A DNA stretch of 64,000 nucleotides from Viscum album (Eukaryota > Streptophyta > Magnoliopsida > Santalales > Viscaceae), in contig OY728165.1 of the NCBI GenBank assembly GCA_963277665.1, positions 1,759,284,772 through 1,759,348,771 of the forward strand, written 5' to 3'. Below, one piece after another: positions 50,801 to 61,412 of the stretch (within the stretch, counting starts at the first letter, position 1; each line of letters begins with the position of its first letter). The notes beneath the pieces were generated by a model, which had not been told where the DNA came from, made no database searches, and was given only the letters and a program-made list of their open reading frames with translations. The position numbers were made by a program, and so were the translations under genes.

Positions 50801-51114
50801 CGTCTCTAAAGGTCATCCTCAGAGAATCCATCTAGGCTTAATTCGTGGGAAAGAAACTATCAATCACAAGTTACATTATCCAGATGAGTGTAAGTGTAAC
50901 CCTCCTCATATCAAGAAGGATGAACAAAAAGAATGTTCTCACCTATCTTTCGTCCACCCTAATGGTTCTCCGCAAGGAATACATTGTAGAAATTATCCTT
51001 GAAGTTGGAAATCAAGTGATGATGGTAGGCCTATCCTTGATGGAAGTCAAAAAAGGGCCCCCCAATTACATAAAATAGGAAGAAGGTACTCCCCTTACTA
51101 TCTAATGCCCAGAT
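50800..51114. repeat. ~155-bp tandem array, left part
   Basis: The segment holds about two units of the array that continues at 61434-62035. The CCTTGATGGAAGTCAA word at 51035 matches CCATGATGGAAATCAC at 61505. The array was one block before young A inserted at 51114/51115. The 77-codon plus frame at 50845 lies inside the repeat and is not a credible gene. Confidence 0.6.
51110..51114. repeat. Left target-site duplication of young A (CAGAT)
   Basis: CAGAT directly precedes the LTR start TGTAACGACC and recurs at 61429-61433. A perfect 5-bp duplication is typical of Ty3/gypsy integration. Confidence 0.9.
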
Positions 51115-51315
51115 TGTAACGACCCAAATTTTCATTAATGGAAAATCCCTCTTGATCCAGTTAAATGTTTCTTTATGTTTTTATATGATGTCAACTTCTT
51201 TAGTTTAACTTTAAGATTTGTGACCGTTACTTTTATAGCCGTTGAACAGTGATCGTCTGGGTAGTTTAAATATAAGGCTTTAACGAACCAATTTTCTACT
51301 CAGACAAAGGAAGCG

Positions 51316-51585
51316 ATGGCCTCATCCAGTATAATTGCCCCTTACGAAGCCCATTTGTCGGAGCTCGGTAAAGAGGTGGCGTCTTTGGGCTTTGCCCTTG
51401 ACCAAGCCCAAGCTGAGCTTCATCAAGTCAAGCTCGAACGTGATCGTCTACGGGAGAAATGGAAGTTGATAGAGATTACCACTCGAGCGATGTTATCCGA
51501 GCAGCCCCAAGAGTCTGTCACCATCGCGCACCTTACCCTTAGGTCTTATGCGACTATTTTAAGGGGTTATGTAACAAATAAGTAG
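51316..51585 (+). CDS. U3 ORF, 89 residues, 5' LTR copy (unknown function)
   Basis: I do not recognise a known family. The ORF starts MASSS and carries an acidic/basic helical stretch at about residues 14-50 (SELGKEVASLGF, LDQAQAELHQVKLERDRLRE) that looks like a coiled coil. A conserved C-terminal part follows (ITTRAMLSEQ, ESVTIAHLTLRSYA). It lies in U3, upstream of the LTR TATA box, so this copy would only be read from an upstream promoter. The 3' LTR copy is part of the genomic RNA. The homologous frame is kept at 14734-15003 (270 bp, one stop) and 7024-7292 (269 bp). A captured host fragment or an accessory retroelement protein are both possible. Confidence 0.5.
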   Translation: MASSSIIAPYEAHLSELGKEVASLGFALDQAQAELHQVKLERDRLREKWKLIEITTRAMLSEQPQESVTIAHLTLRSYATILRGYVTNK

Positions 51586-52418
51586 AACCATGTTCATGTA
51601 CATTTTTATATATATAATTTCTAGTCATTTTTGATACATTGTAATTAGTTTTTAAAGTACAAATGGTGTTTTTAGTTATTATTTAATTAAGAATTATATT
51701 TTATTAAATTGAATGATTTTTGAATTAAATAATATTTTAATAAAATATTATTATTAATATTAAATTAATTTTCATTAATTATAAATGATCTTATAATTTT
51801 ATGAATGCAATTAAAATGTTTATTAAGGTTTGAAAGCCATTTCTGTCAAAACCCGTGAATTTTTTTTATAAATGTCGGTTTTTATTTTAAAAGTGAAAAT
51901 TCACATATTTAGAAAATTATTTAGATAAAATAAATATTATTTTTGGAATCAGGACGTCGAAATTATCCAACGGTGAATTTTTCATAATTTTCTGAGACAG
52001 TCCAATTTTTGGGTAAAAATTAAATACCATTTAAATATATAATGTGTTTTATGACATCATAATGACCCAATGGTGATGTAATAAAATACCATAATCCTTA
52101 GGCTCGGCCAATATATGTTTTATCATTAAAATAATGAGGTTTTGGGTTTGTTTGACTCACTTTTCAAAGCATTAATGGAGCCCTCAAGACTTATTCAACA
52201 CTTTACCTTTTTAAATTAATTTCCATGGGAGTGTGACTCACCTCCACATAAGCAACCCTAATTTTTTTAATAAGTTCGGACCTTGGACTTGTAAAATATT
52301 GTTTTCCTCTTTCCTTTTCCAGAAACCATGGGCTAATACCATGGGATGGTTTGTGGTTTGGATTATTTTAATATAAGGGGTCCCAAACCTAAATAATAAA
52401 GAATTCTATCACCTTTCC

Positions 52419-52426
52419 TATATAAA
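52419..52426 (+). promoter_or_regulatory. LTR TATA box
   Basis: TATATAAA is followed by a C-rich stretch beginning CCCACCCAAGC. By usual plant spacing the RNA start would be near 52450. The same motif is in the 3' LTR at 60097-60104. The roughly 120 nt after the predicted start contain no ATG. Confidence 0.7.
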
Positions 52427-52570
52427 CCCACCCAAGCTCCCACTTCCTCCTCACTCAAAGCCCTTGAAGTTCGTCCAACCTCTGCCCTACTCTCTCTAGA
52501 ATCCTCTCAAGGTGCCCCAAGCTCCCAAGAAGCCTCTCACAAGCCTCTCTCTAGCCTTTGGAAGCACACT

Positions 52571-52580
52571 TCCAAGTAAG
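52571..52580 (+). promoter_or_regulatory. Candidate 5' splice site in LTR leader
   Basis: TCCAAGTAAG, with the GT at 52576-52577, is a strong plant donor match. It lies about 125 nt after the predicted RNA start and before any ATG. The same word with the same flanks is kept in old A's 5' LTR (rc of about 13733-13752), despite heavy divergence around it. The partner acceptor would be at 54245-54246. Confidence 0.5.
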
Positions 52581-53237
52581 GGTTTTTTTCTTCCTTTCTC
52601 ATTTTTGTCAATTTTCTTTAAGTTGTATTGCCCTTTTAATTTCATTTATGAATGTTGGGGTATGGTTTCTCACCTCTCCCATACTTCCCTCTTATTGTTT
52701 GAAAGATGGGAGACCCCTTTCTCTCTCATTAAATGCCTCCCATGTACACCCGTTACTATGCCGAAATTCCGAAAGGAACCTTTTTCTCCTCTTTTATATT
52801 CAAGCAATACTTTTGTATCATGAATCTAAATTCCTTTTCAATTGTTGGGACATGTATCTATATGACCTTCTTACTGTCCATTACATGTAAATATGATGAG
52901 GAGCCCCTTTCTCTCTCATCAGCCTTTTTTATGAATTCTTATGTCACGCCGTTACGTTGCCAAAATCACACCGATTTTCTAAGCCAATATCATTGTGTAG
53001 TGAATACCATGCCCATTTCTCCATCAAGGGTATTCACCTTTATGCACATTTACTTATTGATTGTAAAGTTTCATGTATGAATTCCACATTCCTTTATCGT
53101 GGAATAAATGATTATGTTTTATGAATCCATGTTTTATGATCCATGTGGCACACTTATGCATGAAATGAAATGTTTAAGAAGGGTGCGCCCTTTATAGCGC
53201 TCCAATGCATTGGGTAAAGTATAGTATCATGATACGT

Positions 53238-53355
53238 CATGTGCAATGAGTGTTGAATCATGCTAATTCAAGTGCAACGAGGGTTTACTCATGCTTCAAG
53301 TGCAATGAGGGTTTACTCATGCTCCATGTGCAATGAGCCTTGGCTCATGCTAATT
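53238..53355 (+). repeat. Four tandem 28-31-bp hairpin repeats in LTR
   Basis: Units at 53238, 53269, 53297 and 53325 each contain TGCAATGAG and, after a short loop, CTCATGC (or TCATGC). Each unit can therefore form a stem of 4-7 bp. Unit four extends the stem (ATGAGCC-TT-GGCTCAT). The 3' LTR copy is at about 60916-61033, and related arrays lie in both old A LTRs. Confidence 0.8.
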
Positions 53356-53752
53356 CAATGTTAAGTGTTGTTGCCACATTTCCATGTTATGATTATCATG
53401 CTTTATCATGCCTTTATGTTCATGTCTCTCTTATGCTCTATTGATATTCCTATTGCCTAACATGTTTTGTACTCCTCATGTTATTCATTGTGTACTCCCT
53501 TACTGGGCTTTATAGCTCACCCTTTTCTTATGCATGTCCTCAGGTTATCCCATGCAATGCTAAGTACGAAGGAATGTAGTGGTCATGTAAAGGAAGTTTT
53601 CAATAAGGATGTTGTATTGCAAGTTTAAAGTTTTTATGTAATGATCCTAAGCCCCAAAGACACTAAACCTCTCGATCTTCTTTGTTGTATCAAGTGAAGT
53701 TTTATGTAATAAAGCATGTTTAAGTTGTAATAAAAAGCAGGGTTGTCATAGT

Positions 53753-53763
53753 TGGTATCAGAG
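53753..53763 (+). other. Primer-binding site (initiator-Met tRNA)
   Basis: TGGTATCAGAG lies 2 nt after the 5' LTR end. It is the standard complement of the plant initiator methionine tRNA 3' end, where minus-strand DNA synthesis starts. Confidence 0.9.
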
Positions 53764-54244
53764 GATAGGTTTAGTTATTTTTGAGATTAGGAAACCCTAG
53801 TAAAGCCTTAGATACAAGACTAAGCATAATAAAAACATCCCTAAGTTTTGGTAAATACTAAGTAAGTGTTTTATCAAACAAATACATCCCTGTCTGGATA
53901 CGAGCAGGTAGAGGCGGCTCTGGCACAGATGTATCCTAGGGGTAAAACCCGAAAACACCGCTTTGAGCTAGACTCGAACGGGAACTGGTGCACGACAACG
54001 GGCCTTGCTGCACTCTTGGTTACGACACTCCCGGGGGATATGTTTTGATAAATTCACAATCTTAGTATGAACCCTTATTAAGGGAAAAATGCCCCTAAGA
54101 ATATATGTTAGAAGGAAGATCATGAAAAGCCTGGATTTAATCCTATAGACTCATGATTTAAAGAGATTAAAGTTTATTTATAAGTCATCAACGTTTGTCT
54201 TTGGATTACCCTTTATGTGTTACCCCTAACTTTCCTTTTATTCC
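53764..54244 (+). other. Untranslated leader of young A
   Basis: About 480 nt between primer site and gag. The 60-codon frame at 53866 is not supported by the old copy. It ends in a pyrimidine-rich run that leads into the candidate splice acceptor. Confidence 0.6.
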
Positions 54245-54246
54245 AG
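54228..54246 (+). promoter_or_regulatory. Candidate 3' splice site just before gag
   Basis: A pyrimidine-rich run (ACTTTCCTTTTATTCCAG) ends in AG at 54245-54246, three bases before the gag ATG. Splicing from 52576 would join an ATG-free leader directly to gag and remove the primer site and all upstream ATGs. In old A the pyrimidine run is kept but the AG is mutated. Confidence 0.45.
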
Positions 54247-54249
54247 CCA

Positions 54250-56316
54250 ATGGCCGGTAATAGGAGAACTCGGGCTAACAACCGTTGTGAAGATCAGTGT
54301 GATGATTGTACTAATGAGATGCCCAATCCGATGGGAGCGGGAATCGCGAACTTTGTCACGCTTCCCTCTCAGCTAACTCAAGTTTTGAATAGAAACACTG
54401 GTCAAGAGGAACGTTCAACCCCCCCTAAGAAAGAACAAGTCGCTATTGAAAGCTTCATGAGACAAAGGCCTCCTACGTTTAGTGGATCATCCGATCCCAC
54501 GATTGCTGAACAATGGATCAACTCCATTGAAAAGATATTCTCCATCCTCCAATGCTCTGAAAAAGAGAAGGTTCTCCTGGCGGCTTATCGTATGGAGGGT
54601 GAAGCTGATCAATGGTGGACGTTGATCAAAAATACGAAGCCTGAGGAGGAGATCGAGGCTTTGGAATGGAAGGTATTCCGGAAGATGTTTTTCGATAAAT
54701 ATTTTCCACGCACCCTCCGTCTTAAGATGGAAAGGGACTTCCTTTCCCTCAAGCAGAAAGATGAAGAATCTGTGGGAGCGTACGAGGCAAACTTCACAAG
54801 GCTTGCACGATATGCTTCCGACTTTGTCTTTACCCCCGAATGCAACGTTGACCGCTTCTTTGGTGGGCTGAAGCCTAGCTTGCGGAAAGCTTTAGCGATC
54901 CGTGACTTCGACAGCTATGAGGAAATTGTCCGATGTGCCCTCAAGGTTGAAATGGAGATCGGAGAATCACAGGGGTATCATGGGGACAAGAAGCGGAAGG
55001 TGGACTTCAATGCTGGTGGTCCGATGGATAAATCCAACGGCGCTAAGAAATTCCAGCACCCCACTTGCCAAAAGTGTGGAAAGAAGCACCCTGGAAATTG
55101 CCTTAGGGGGACAAGAAAATGCTTCAAGTGTGGAAGAGAAGGGCACCTAGCTGTTAACTGCCAGCAAGAAGGACCCGCGGCTGCGACGGAGGGGAGGAAC
55201 GCTCCGTTCGAACCTCAACGCGTTGTTCAATGCTTCAAATGCAAAGAACCGGGTCATTTTGCGAATCAGTGCCCTAATCCAAGGGTTATCGGAGGCAATC
55301 AACAACCTCCAAGACAGCAAGGAAGAGCTTTTTCCATCACTTCTGCCGAAGTGAACCCCGACAACGAAGTGGTGATAGGTACGCTAGTTATTCATTCAAT
55401 AATAGCGAACGTACTTTTTGATTCAGGTTCTACGCATTCTTTTATATCTCAAAAGTTTAGTAGAATAATCCCTGCACCACCACAAATCATGGAAGTAAAG
55501 ATGTCGGTGAGTACGGCAAATGGGGCAATCATTGCATCCCATGAGTATAAGTCGTCCCCTGTTATAATCTGTGGATTGAATTTCCCGGCGAACCTCGTCA
55601 TACTCCCTTTGGTGGTATTTGATGCAATTCTTGGCATGGATTGGCTTTCCTTATATAGAGCCAACATAAATTGTCGGGAGAGGGAAATCACTCTCCATAT
55701 GGAGAATCGTCCCCCAATTCTTTACAAGTGTCAGGAGGAAGATGAATCTCCTTTAGCTCCATCATCTCAAGCATGGATATTACTGCCTTATGAGCACGCA
55801 TATCTGGCTCAGATGATTGAGTCCAAGGAAGAAACCACCCTTGAAGAAATGCCTATTGTGAGGGAATTCGCTGAAGTATTTCCCGAGGAACTTCCTGGTC
55901 TTCCTCCAAGAAGAGATGTTGAGTTCTCAATTGAACTTATACCTGGGGCGCTACCAATATCCAAGACTCCATATAGAATGGCTGTGGTTGAGCTTGAAGA
56001 ACTGAAGAAACAACTACAGGAGAATCTGGATAAAGGGTTTATACGCCCAAGTGCATCACCATGGGGTGCACCAGTCCTCTTCGTCAAGAAGAAGGATGGG
56101 TCAATGCGGCTTTGCATCGATTATCGTGAACTTAACAAAATCACGATAAAGAACAAGTATCCTCTCCCAAGAATCAATGACTTGTTTGATCAGCTGCGTG
56201 GAGCACAACACTTCTCCAAGGTCGACTTGCGGTCGGGATATTATCAAGTAAGGGTGAAGAAGGAAGATATCCCCAAGACTGCTTTCGTACATGGTACGGG
56301 CACTATGAATTCATAG
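54250..56316 (+). CDS. Gag, protease and first half of reverse transcriptase (frame broken at 3' end)
   Basis: 688 residues from the ATG at 54250 (MAGNRRTR). A GTG at 54217 is in frame but is not a plausible start. Residues about 70-240 are the retrotransposon Gag (capsid-like) domain ([14 protein letters not shown]). Three zinc knuckles follow: a short one at 273 ([12 protein letters not shown], spacing 2-3-3), and two CCHC knuckles at 291 and 328. The aspartic protease has its catalytic DSG at 391-393 and a conserved ILGMDWL near 460. RT begins around 560, with the first catalytic Asp at 659 (VDLRSGYY). A 1-bp deletion at about 56286 shifts the frame and ends the protein after nine wrong residues, before the FIDD motif. 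Confidence 0.95.
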   Translation: MAGNRRTRANNRCEDQCDDCTNEMPNPMGAGIANFVTLPSQLTQVLNRNTGQEERSTPPKKEQVAIESFMRQRPPTFSGSSDPTIAEQWINSIEKIFSILQCSEKEKVLLAAYRMEGEADQWWTLIKNTKPEEEIEALEWKVFRKMFFDKYFPRTLRLKMERDFLSLKQKDEESVGAYEANFTRLARYASDFVFTPECNVDRFFGGLKPSLRKALAIRDFDSYEEIVRCALKVEMEIGESQGYHGDKKRKVDFNAGGPMDKSNGAKKFQHPTCQKCGKKHPGNCLRGTRKCFKCGREGHLAVNCQQEGPAAATEGRNAPFEPQRVVQCFKCKEPGHFANQCPNPRVIGGNQQPPRQQGRAFSITSAEVNPDNEVVIGTLVIHSIIANVLFDSGSTHSFISQKFSRIIPAPPQIMEVKMSVSTANGAIIASHEYKSSPVIICGLNFPANLVILPLVVFDAILGMDWLSLYRANINCREREITLHMENRPPILYKCQEEDESPLAPSSQAWILLPYEHAYLAQMIESKEETTLEEMPIVREFAEVFPEELPGLPPRRDVEFSIELIPGALPISKTPYRMAVVELEELKKQLQENLDKGFIRPSASPWGAPVLFVKKKDGSMRLCIDYRELNKITIKNKYPLPRINDLFDQLRGAQHFSKVDLRSGYYQVRVKKEDIPKTAFVHGTGTMNS

Positions 56317-58742
56317 TAATGCCTTTTGGACTCACCAATGCTCCAGCAATATTCATGGACTTGATGAATAGAGTCTTTAGAGATTACCTAGATAAATTTG
56401 TGGTAGTCTTTATAGATGATATTCTGATATACTCCAAAACCAAGGAGGACCATGAGGAGCATTTAAGAACTGTACTGGAGACTTTGCGCAAGGAGAAGCT
56501 CTATGCCAAGTACAGCAAGTGTGAGTTCTGGTTGAAGGAGGTCTCATTCTTGGGCCATATCATCACAAGCAATGGGATATCTGTGGACCCCTCCAAAACA
56601 GATGCAATTGAGGGATGGCCGAGGCCAACATCGGTAACTGATATCCGTAGCTTCTTGGGGTTAGCTGGATATTATCGACGATTTGTGAGAAACTTCTCAC
56701 GATTGTCCAACCCTCTTACCAAGCTAACTCGAAAGGGAGTAAAGTTTGCTTGGAGTGATGAATGCGAAGAAAGCTTCAAGGAGTTGAAAAGGAGGCTTAT
56801 CACTGCACCTGTGCTCACTTTACCCACAAGTGGCGAGCTTTTTGTGGTATTCAGTGATGCTTCGAAGAAGGGCTTAGGATGTGTGCTGATGCAGAATGAT
56901 AAAGTGATATCCTATGCCTCAAGACAGTTGAAAATCCATGAGCGAAACTATCCAACGCATGATCTGGAGTTGGCGGCGGTGATCTTTGCCTTGAAAATCT
57001 GGCGGCATTATCTCTATGGAGAGAAATGTGAGATATATACTGACCACAAGAGTCTTAAATATATATTCACACAGAAAGAGCTTAATATGCGCCAGAGAAG
57101 ATGGATAGAGCTCATAAAGGATTATGACTGTTCAATACATTACCACCCTGGGAAGGCGAACAAGGTGGCGGATGTCCTAAGTAGAAAGGATCCAGCAATT
57201 CTATCAATGATGAGAATTGAGAAGGATCCAATCTTCTTAGACTTGATGAAGATGGACGTGGGAATCATAAAGAAGGGAACATTATCAATCCTTTCACAAA
57301 TGATTGCTCAACCATCTCTTTTGGAAAGGTTAAAGGATGCTAAAAAGTATGATGCGAGAATCCAAGAAAAAGTGGAAGCTATCAAAAAGGTAAAATCCTC
57401 AGAGTTTAATGTTAATGAAGAAGGAATTGTGCGGTTTGGGAAAAGACTATATGTCCCATCAAGTTCGGAGCTGAAGAAGGAACTTTTGGATGATGCACAT
57501 AGTTCAAATTTCTCTATTCACCCAGGGAGCACAAAGATGTATCGAGATCTCCGAGAAAACTTTTGGTGGGATAATATGAAGAAGGAGATCGCCGAATATA
57601 CATCAAAGTGCCTGGTGTGTCAGCAAGTGAAGGCAAAGAGGCAGAAGTCTAAGGGGATGATGAAACCATTGCCCATACCAGAATGGAAATGGGAGAACAT
57701 CACCATGGACTTCGTCACTGGACTTCCAAGGACATCCAAAAGCAACAATGCAATCTGGGTTATTGTGGATTGTCTTACAAAGACTGCGCACTTCATTGCT
57801 ATTCGAGAGGATTTCTCTTTGGATCAACTGGCACGGATATATATCCGGGAAGTGGTACAGTTGCATGGAGTACCACTATCTATTGTGTCTGACCGAGATC
57901 CAAGATTTACCTCTAAGTTTTGGAAGAGTCTTCAACATGCTCTGAATACTGAACTGAACTTCAGTACGGCCTATCATCCTCAAACTGATGGCCAATCCGA
58001 GCGGACTATCCAAACACTTGAGGATATGTTGAGAGCGTGCTCAATGGACTTTAAAGGAGGATGGGATCAACATCTTCCTCTAGTTGAGTTCTCTTATAAT
58101 AATAGTTTCCACTTGAGCATCCAAATGGCACCATATGAAGCCCTGTATGGGAAAAGGTGTAGAACACCGGCATGTTGGGATGAGGTCGGTGAACGTAAGC
58201 TGCTTGGACCAGAAATGGTCGAAGAAATGGTGGAGAAGGTGAAAACCATTCAGCAGCATATCAAGGCAGCCCAAAGTCGACAGAAGAGTTATGCAGATAA
58301 TCGTCGACGAGACCTCGAGTTTAAAGTCGGAGACAAGGTGTTTTTACGCATATCTCCGTGGAAGAAGGTCATGAGGTTTGGAAAGAAAGGGAAGTTAAGT
58401 CCAAGGTACATCGGCCCCTTCGAGATTCTTGATCGTGTTGGGGCTGTGGCCTATCGACTAGCACTTCCACCTACTATGGCCAAGGTGCATGATGTCTTCC
58501 ATGTATCCCTCTTAAGGAAGTACATACCAGACCCTTCACATGTACTCTCTTCCGAGGTGGTACAATTAGAAGACGATCTTTCTTATGAGGAGCAACCAGT
58601 GAAGATCTTGGATCATAGAGAAAAAGTTCTACGAAATAAGACAATGCCCCTCGTCAAGGTGTTGTGGAAAAACCACAAGTTTGAAGAAGCAACTTGGGAG
58701 TCGGAGGATATGATGAAGCTAAGTTACCCACATTTGTTTTAG
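56286..58742 (+). CDS. Rest of Pol: RT, RNase H, integrase, chromodomain
   Basis: This continues the Pol frame after the frameshift. Its first ATG is at 56319 (residue numbers below start there), but in an intact element it would be part of one polyprotein. RT active site FIDD is at 31-34. The RNase H first Asp is in SDASKKG at 180. The integrase zinc finger has H394, H401, C431 and C434, and the catalytic triad D464, D525 and E561 has the standard 35-residue spacing before E. A GPF module is at 699-701. The chromodomain ([12 protein letters not shown] to [10 protein letters not shown]) occupies about 757-807 and would guide insertion to heterochromatin. All motifs are intact; only the link to the upstream half is broken. 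Confidence 0.95.
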   Translation, partial: RTWYGHYEFIVMPFGLTNAPAIFMDLMNRVFRDYLDKFVVVFIDDILIYSKTKEDHEEHLRTVLETLRKEKLYAKYSKCEFWLKEVSFLGHIITSNGISVDPSKTDAIEGWPRPTSVTDIRSFLGLAGYYRRFVRNFSRLSNPLTKLTRKGVKFAWSDECEESFKELKRRLITAPVLTLPTSGELFVVFSDASKKGLGCVLMQNDKVISYASRQLKIHERNYPTHDLELAAVIFALKIWRHYLYGEKCEIYTDHKSLKYIFTQKELNMRQRRWIELIKDYDCSIHYHPGKANKVADVLSRKDPAILSMMRIEKDPIFLDLMKMDVGIIKKGTLSILSQMIAQPSLLERLKDAKKYDARIQEKVEAIKKVKSSEFNVNEEGIVRFGKRLYVPSSSELKKELLDDAHSSNFSIHPGSTKMYRDLRENFWWDNMKKEIAEYTSKCLVCQQVKAKRQKSKGMMKPLPIPEWKWENITMDFVTGLPRTSKSNNAIWVIVDCLTKTAHFIAIREDFSLDQLARIYIREVVQLHGVPLSIVSDRDPRFTSKFWKSLQHALNTELNFSTAYHPQTDGQSERTIQTLEDMLRACSMDFKGGWDQHLPLVEFSYNNSFHLSIQMAPYEALYGKRCRTPACWDEVGERKLLGPEMVEEMVEKVKTIQQHIKAAQSRQKSYADNRRRDLEFKVGDKVFLRISPWKKVMRFGKKGKLSPRYIGPFEILDRVGAVAYRLALPPTMAKVHDVFHVSLLRKYIPDPSHVLSSEVVQLEDDLSYEEQPVKILDHREKVLRNKTMPLVKVLWKNHKFEEATWESEDMMKLSYPHLF

Positions 58743-58776
58743 TGTGGGAAAAGGAAAATTTCGAGAGCGAAATTTC

Positions 58777-58791
58777 TTAAGGGGGGAATGT
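58777..58791 (+). other. Polypurine tract of young A
   Basis: TTAAGGGGGGAATGT directly before the 3' LTR primes plus-strand DNA synthesis. It lies about 35 nt after the pol stop. Confidence 0.9.
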
Positions 58792-58992
58792 TGTAACGAC
58801 CCAAATTTTCATTAATGGAAAATCCCTCTTGATCCAGTTAAATGTTTCTTTATGTTTTTATATGATGTCAACTTCTTTAGTTTAACGTTAAGATTTGTGA
58901 CCGTTACTTTTATAGCCGTTGAACAGTGATCGTCTGGGCAGTTTAAATATAAGGCTTTAACGAACCAATTTTCTACTCAGACAAAGGAAGCG

Positions 58993-59262
58993 ATGGCCTC
59001 ATCCAGTAGAATTTCCCCTTATGAAGCCCATTTTTCGGAGCTCGGTAAAGAGGTGGCGTCTTTGGGATTTTCCCTTGACCAAGCCCAAGCTGAGCTTCAT
59101 CAAGTCAAGCTCGAACGTGATCGTCTACGGGAAAAATGGAAGTTGATAGAGATTACCACTCGAGCGATGTTATCCGAGCAGCCCCAAGAGTCTGTCACCA
59201 TCGCGCACCTTACCCTTAGGTCTTATGCGGCTATTTTAAGGGGTTATGTAACAAATAAGTAG
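58993..59262 (+). CDS. U3 ORF, 89 residues, 3' LTR copy (unknown function)
   Basis: Same ORF as 51316-51585 with five or six residue changes near the N-terminus and middle (SSSRISPYEAHF, LGFSLDQ) and an Ala for Thr near the end; the remainder is identical. In the genomic RNA it starts about 250 nt after the pol stop, in a different frame, and lies before the polyadenylation region, so it is a third ORF on that RNA. No internal ribosome entry or subgenomic promoter is evident. The conserved full-length frame in diverged LTRs is the main reason to consider it real. Confidence 0.5.
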   Translation: MASSSRISPYEAHFSELGKEVASLGFSLDQAQAELHQVKLERDRLREKWKLIEITTRAMLSEQPQESVTIAHLTLRSYAAILRGYVTNK

Positions 59263-60096
59263 GACCATGTTCATGTACATTTTTTTTATATATAATTTCT
59301 AGTCATTTTTGATACATTGTAATTAGTTTTTAAAGTACAAATGGTGTTTTTAGTTATTATTTAATTAAGAATTATATTTTATTAAATTAAATGATTTTTG
59401 AATTAAATAATATTTTAATAAAATATTATTAGTAATATTAAATTAATTGTCATTAATTATAAATGATCTTATAATTTTATGAATGCAATTAAAATGTTTA
59501 TTAAGGTTTGAAAGCCATTTCTGTCAAAACCCGTGATTTTTTTTTATAAATGTCGGTTTTTATTTTAAAAGTGAAAATTCACATATTTAGAAAATTATTT
59601 AGATAAAATAAATATTATTTTTGGAATCAGGACGTCGAAATTATCCAACGGTGAATTTTTCATTATTTTCTGAGACAGTCCAATTTTTGGGTAAAAATTA
59701 AATACCATTTAAATATATAATGTGTTTTATGACATCATAATGACCCAATGGTGATGTAATAAAATACCATAATCCCTAGGCTCGGCCAATATATGTTTTA
59801 TCATTAAAATAATGAGGTTTTGGGTTTGTTTGACTCACTTTTCAAAGCATTAATGGAGCCCTCAAGACTTATTCAACACTTTGCCTTTTTAAATTAATTT
59901 CCATGGGAGTGTGACTCAACTCCACATAAGCAACCCTAATTTTTTTAATAAGTTCGGACCTTGGACTTGTAAAATATTGTTTTCCTCTTTCCTTTTCCAG
60001 AAACCATGGGCTAATACCATGGGATGGTTTGTGGTTTGGATTATTTTAATATAAGGGGTCCCAAACCTAAATAATAAAGAATTCTCTCACCTTTCC

Positions 60097-60104
60097 TATA
60101 TAAA
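60097..60104 (+). promoter_or_regulatory. TATA box of 3' LTR
   Basis: TATATAAA, equivalent to 52419-52426. It could drive readout transcription into the 155-bp array and the sequence beyond 61434. Confidence 0.55.
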
Positions 60105-61385
60105 CCCACCCAAGCTCCCACTTCCTCCTCACTCAAATCCCTTGAAGTTCGTCCAACCTCTGCCCTACTCTCTCTAGAATCCTCTCAAGGTGCCCCAAGC
60201 TCCCAAGAAGCCTCTCACAAGCCTCTCTCTAGCCTTTGGAAGCACACTTCCAAGTAAGGGTTTTTTTCTTCCTTTCTCATTTTTGTCAATTTTCTTTAAG
60301 TTGTATTGCCCTTTTAATTTCATTTATGAATGTTGGGGTATGGTTTCTCACCTCTCCCATACTGCCCTCTTATTGTTTGAATGATGGGAGACCCCTTTCT
60401 CTCTCATTAAATGCCTCCCATGTACACCCGTTACTATGCCGAAATTCCGAAAGGAACCTTTTTCTCCTCTTTTATATTCAAGCAATACTTTTGTATCATG
60501 AATCTAAATTCCTTTTCAATTGTTGGGACATGTATCTATATGACCTTCTTACTGTCCATTACATGTAAATATGATGAGGAGCCCCTTTCTCTCTCATCAG
60601 CCTTTTTTATGAATTCTTATGTCACGCCGTTACGCTGCCGAAATCACACCGATTTTCTAAGCCAATATCATTGTGTAGTGAATACCATGCCCATTTCTCC
60701 ATCAAGGGTATTCACCTTTATGAACATTTACTTATTGATTGTAAAGTTTCATGTATTAATTCCACATTCCTTTATCGTGGAATAAATGATTATGTTTTAT
60801 GAATCCATGTTTTATGATCCATGTGGCACACTTATGCATGAAATGAAATGTTTAAGAAGGGTGCGCCCTTTATAGCGCTCCAATGCATTGGGTAAAGTAT
60901 AGTATCATGATACGTCATGTGCAATGAGTGTTGACTCATGCTAATTCAAGTGCAACGAGGGTTTACTCGTGCTTCAAGTGCAATGAGGGTTTACTCATGT
61001 TCCATGTGCAATGAGCCTTGGCTCATGCTAATTCAATGTTAAGTGTTGTTGCCACATTTCCATGTTATGATTATCATGCTTTATCATGCCTTTATGTTCA
61101 TGTCTCTCTTATGCTCTATTGATATTCCTATTTCCTAACATGTTTTGTACTCCTCATGTTATTCATTGTGTACTCCCTTACATGGCTTTATAGCTCACCC
61201 TTTTCTTATGCATGTCCTCAGGTTATCCCATGCAATGCTAAGTACGAAGGAATGTAGTGGTCATGTAAAGGAAGTTTTCAATAAGGATGTTGTATTGCAA
61301 GTTTAAAGTTTTTATGTAATGATCCTAAGCCCCAAAGACACTAAACCTCTCGATCTTCTTTGTTGTATCAAGTGAAGTTTTATGT

Positions 61386-61412
61386 AATAAAGCATGTTTA
61401 AGTTGTAATAAA
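61386..61412 (+). terminator. Candidate polyadenylation signals in 3' LTR
   Basis: AATAAA at 61386-61391 and again at 61407-61412, very close to the LTR end. If these are used, the R region would run from about 60130 to 61428 and be unusually long (about 1.3 kb), leaving almost no U5. An earlier AATAAA-like word near 60073 lies before the TATA box and would truncate the RNA before R. Confidence 0.4.

Larger units (their letters stand above)
51115..53750 (+). repeat. 5' LTR of young A
   Basis: It starts TGTAACGACC and ends GTTGTCATA (TG...TA rather than the usual TG...CA). Parts in order: U3 ORF (51316-51585), AT-rich zone, TATA box (52419-52426), C/T-rich leader, splice-donor word (52571-52580), four hairpin repeats (53238-53355), the CTGGGCTTTATAGCTC motif (about 53505-53520), and AATAAA signals (53708-53713 and about 53729). 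Frames at 52512, 52558 and 52733 have no counterpart in the old LTRs and are not credible genes. Confidence 0.95.

Noticed and set aside
52512..53080. ORFs of 103-115 codons in the LTR leader and R region (and copies at 60190-60785)
   Set aside because: They are identical in the two young LTRs only because the LTRs are recent copies. In the old LTR the matching frames are not preserved (a different frame is open at 13198-13473). Unlike the U3 ORF there is no sign of coding constraint.
54217..54249. Extension of Gag to 54217
   Set aside because: It would need a GTG start in a plant element. The ATG at 54250 fits the family and is conserved at the matching place in old A (12062).
54609..58274. 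Several short ORFs on either strand within young gag-pol
   Set aside because: Shadows of the Gag-Pol reading frame.
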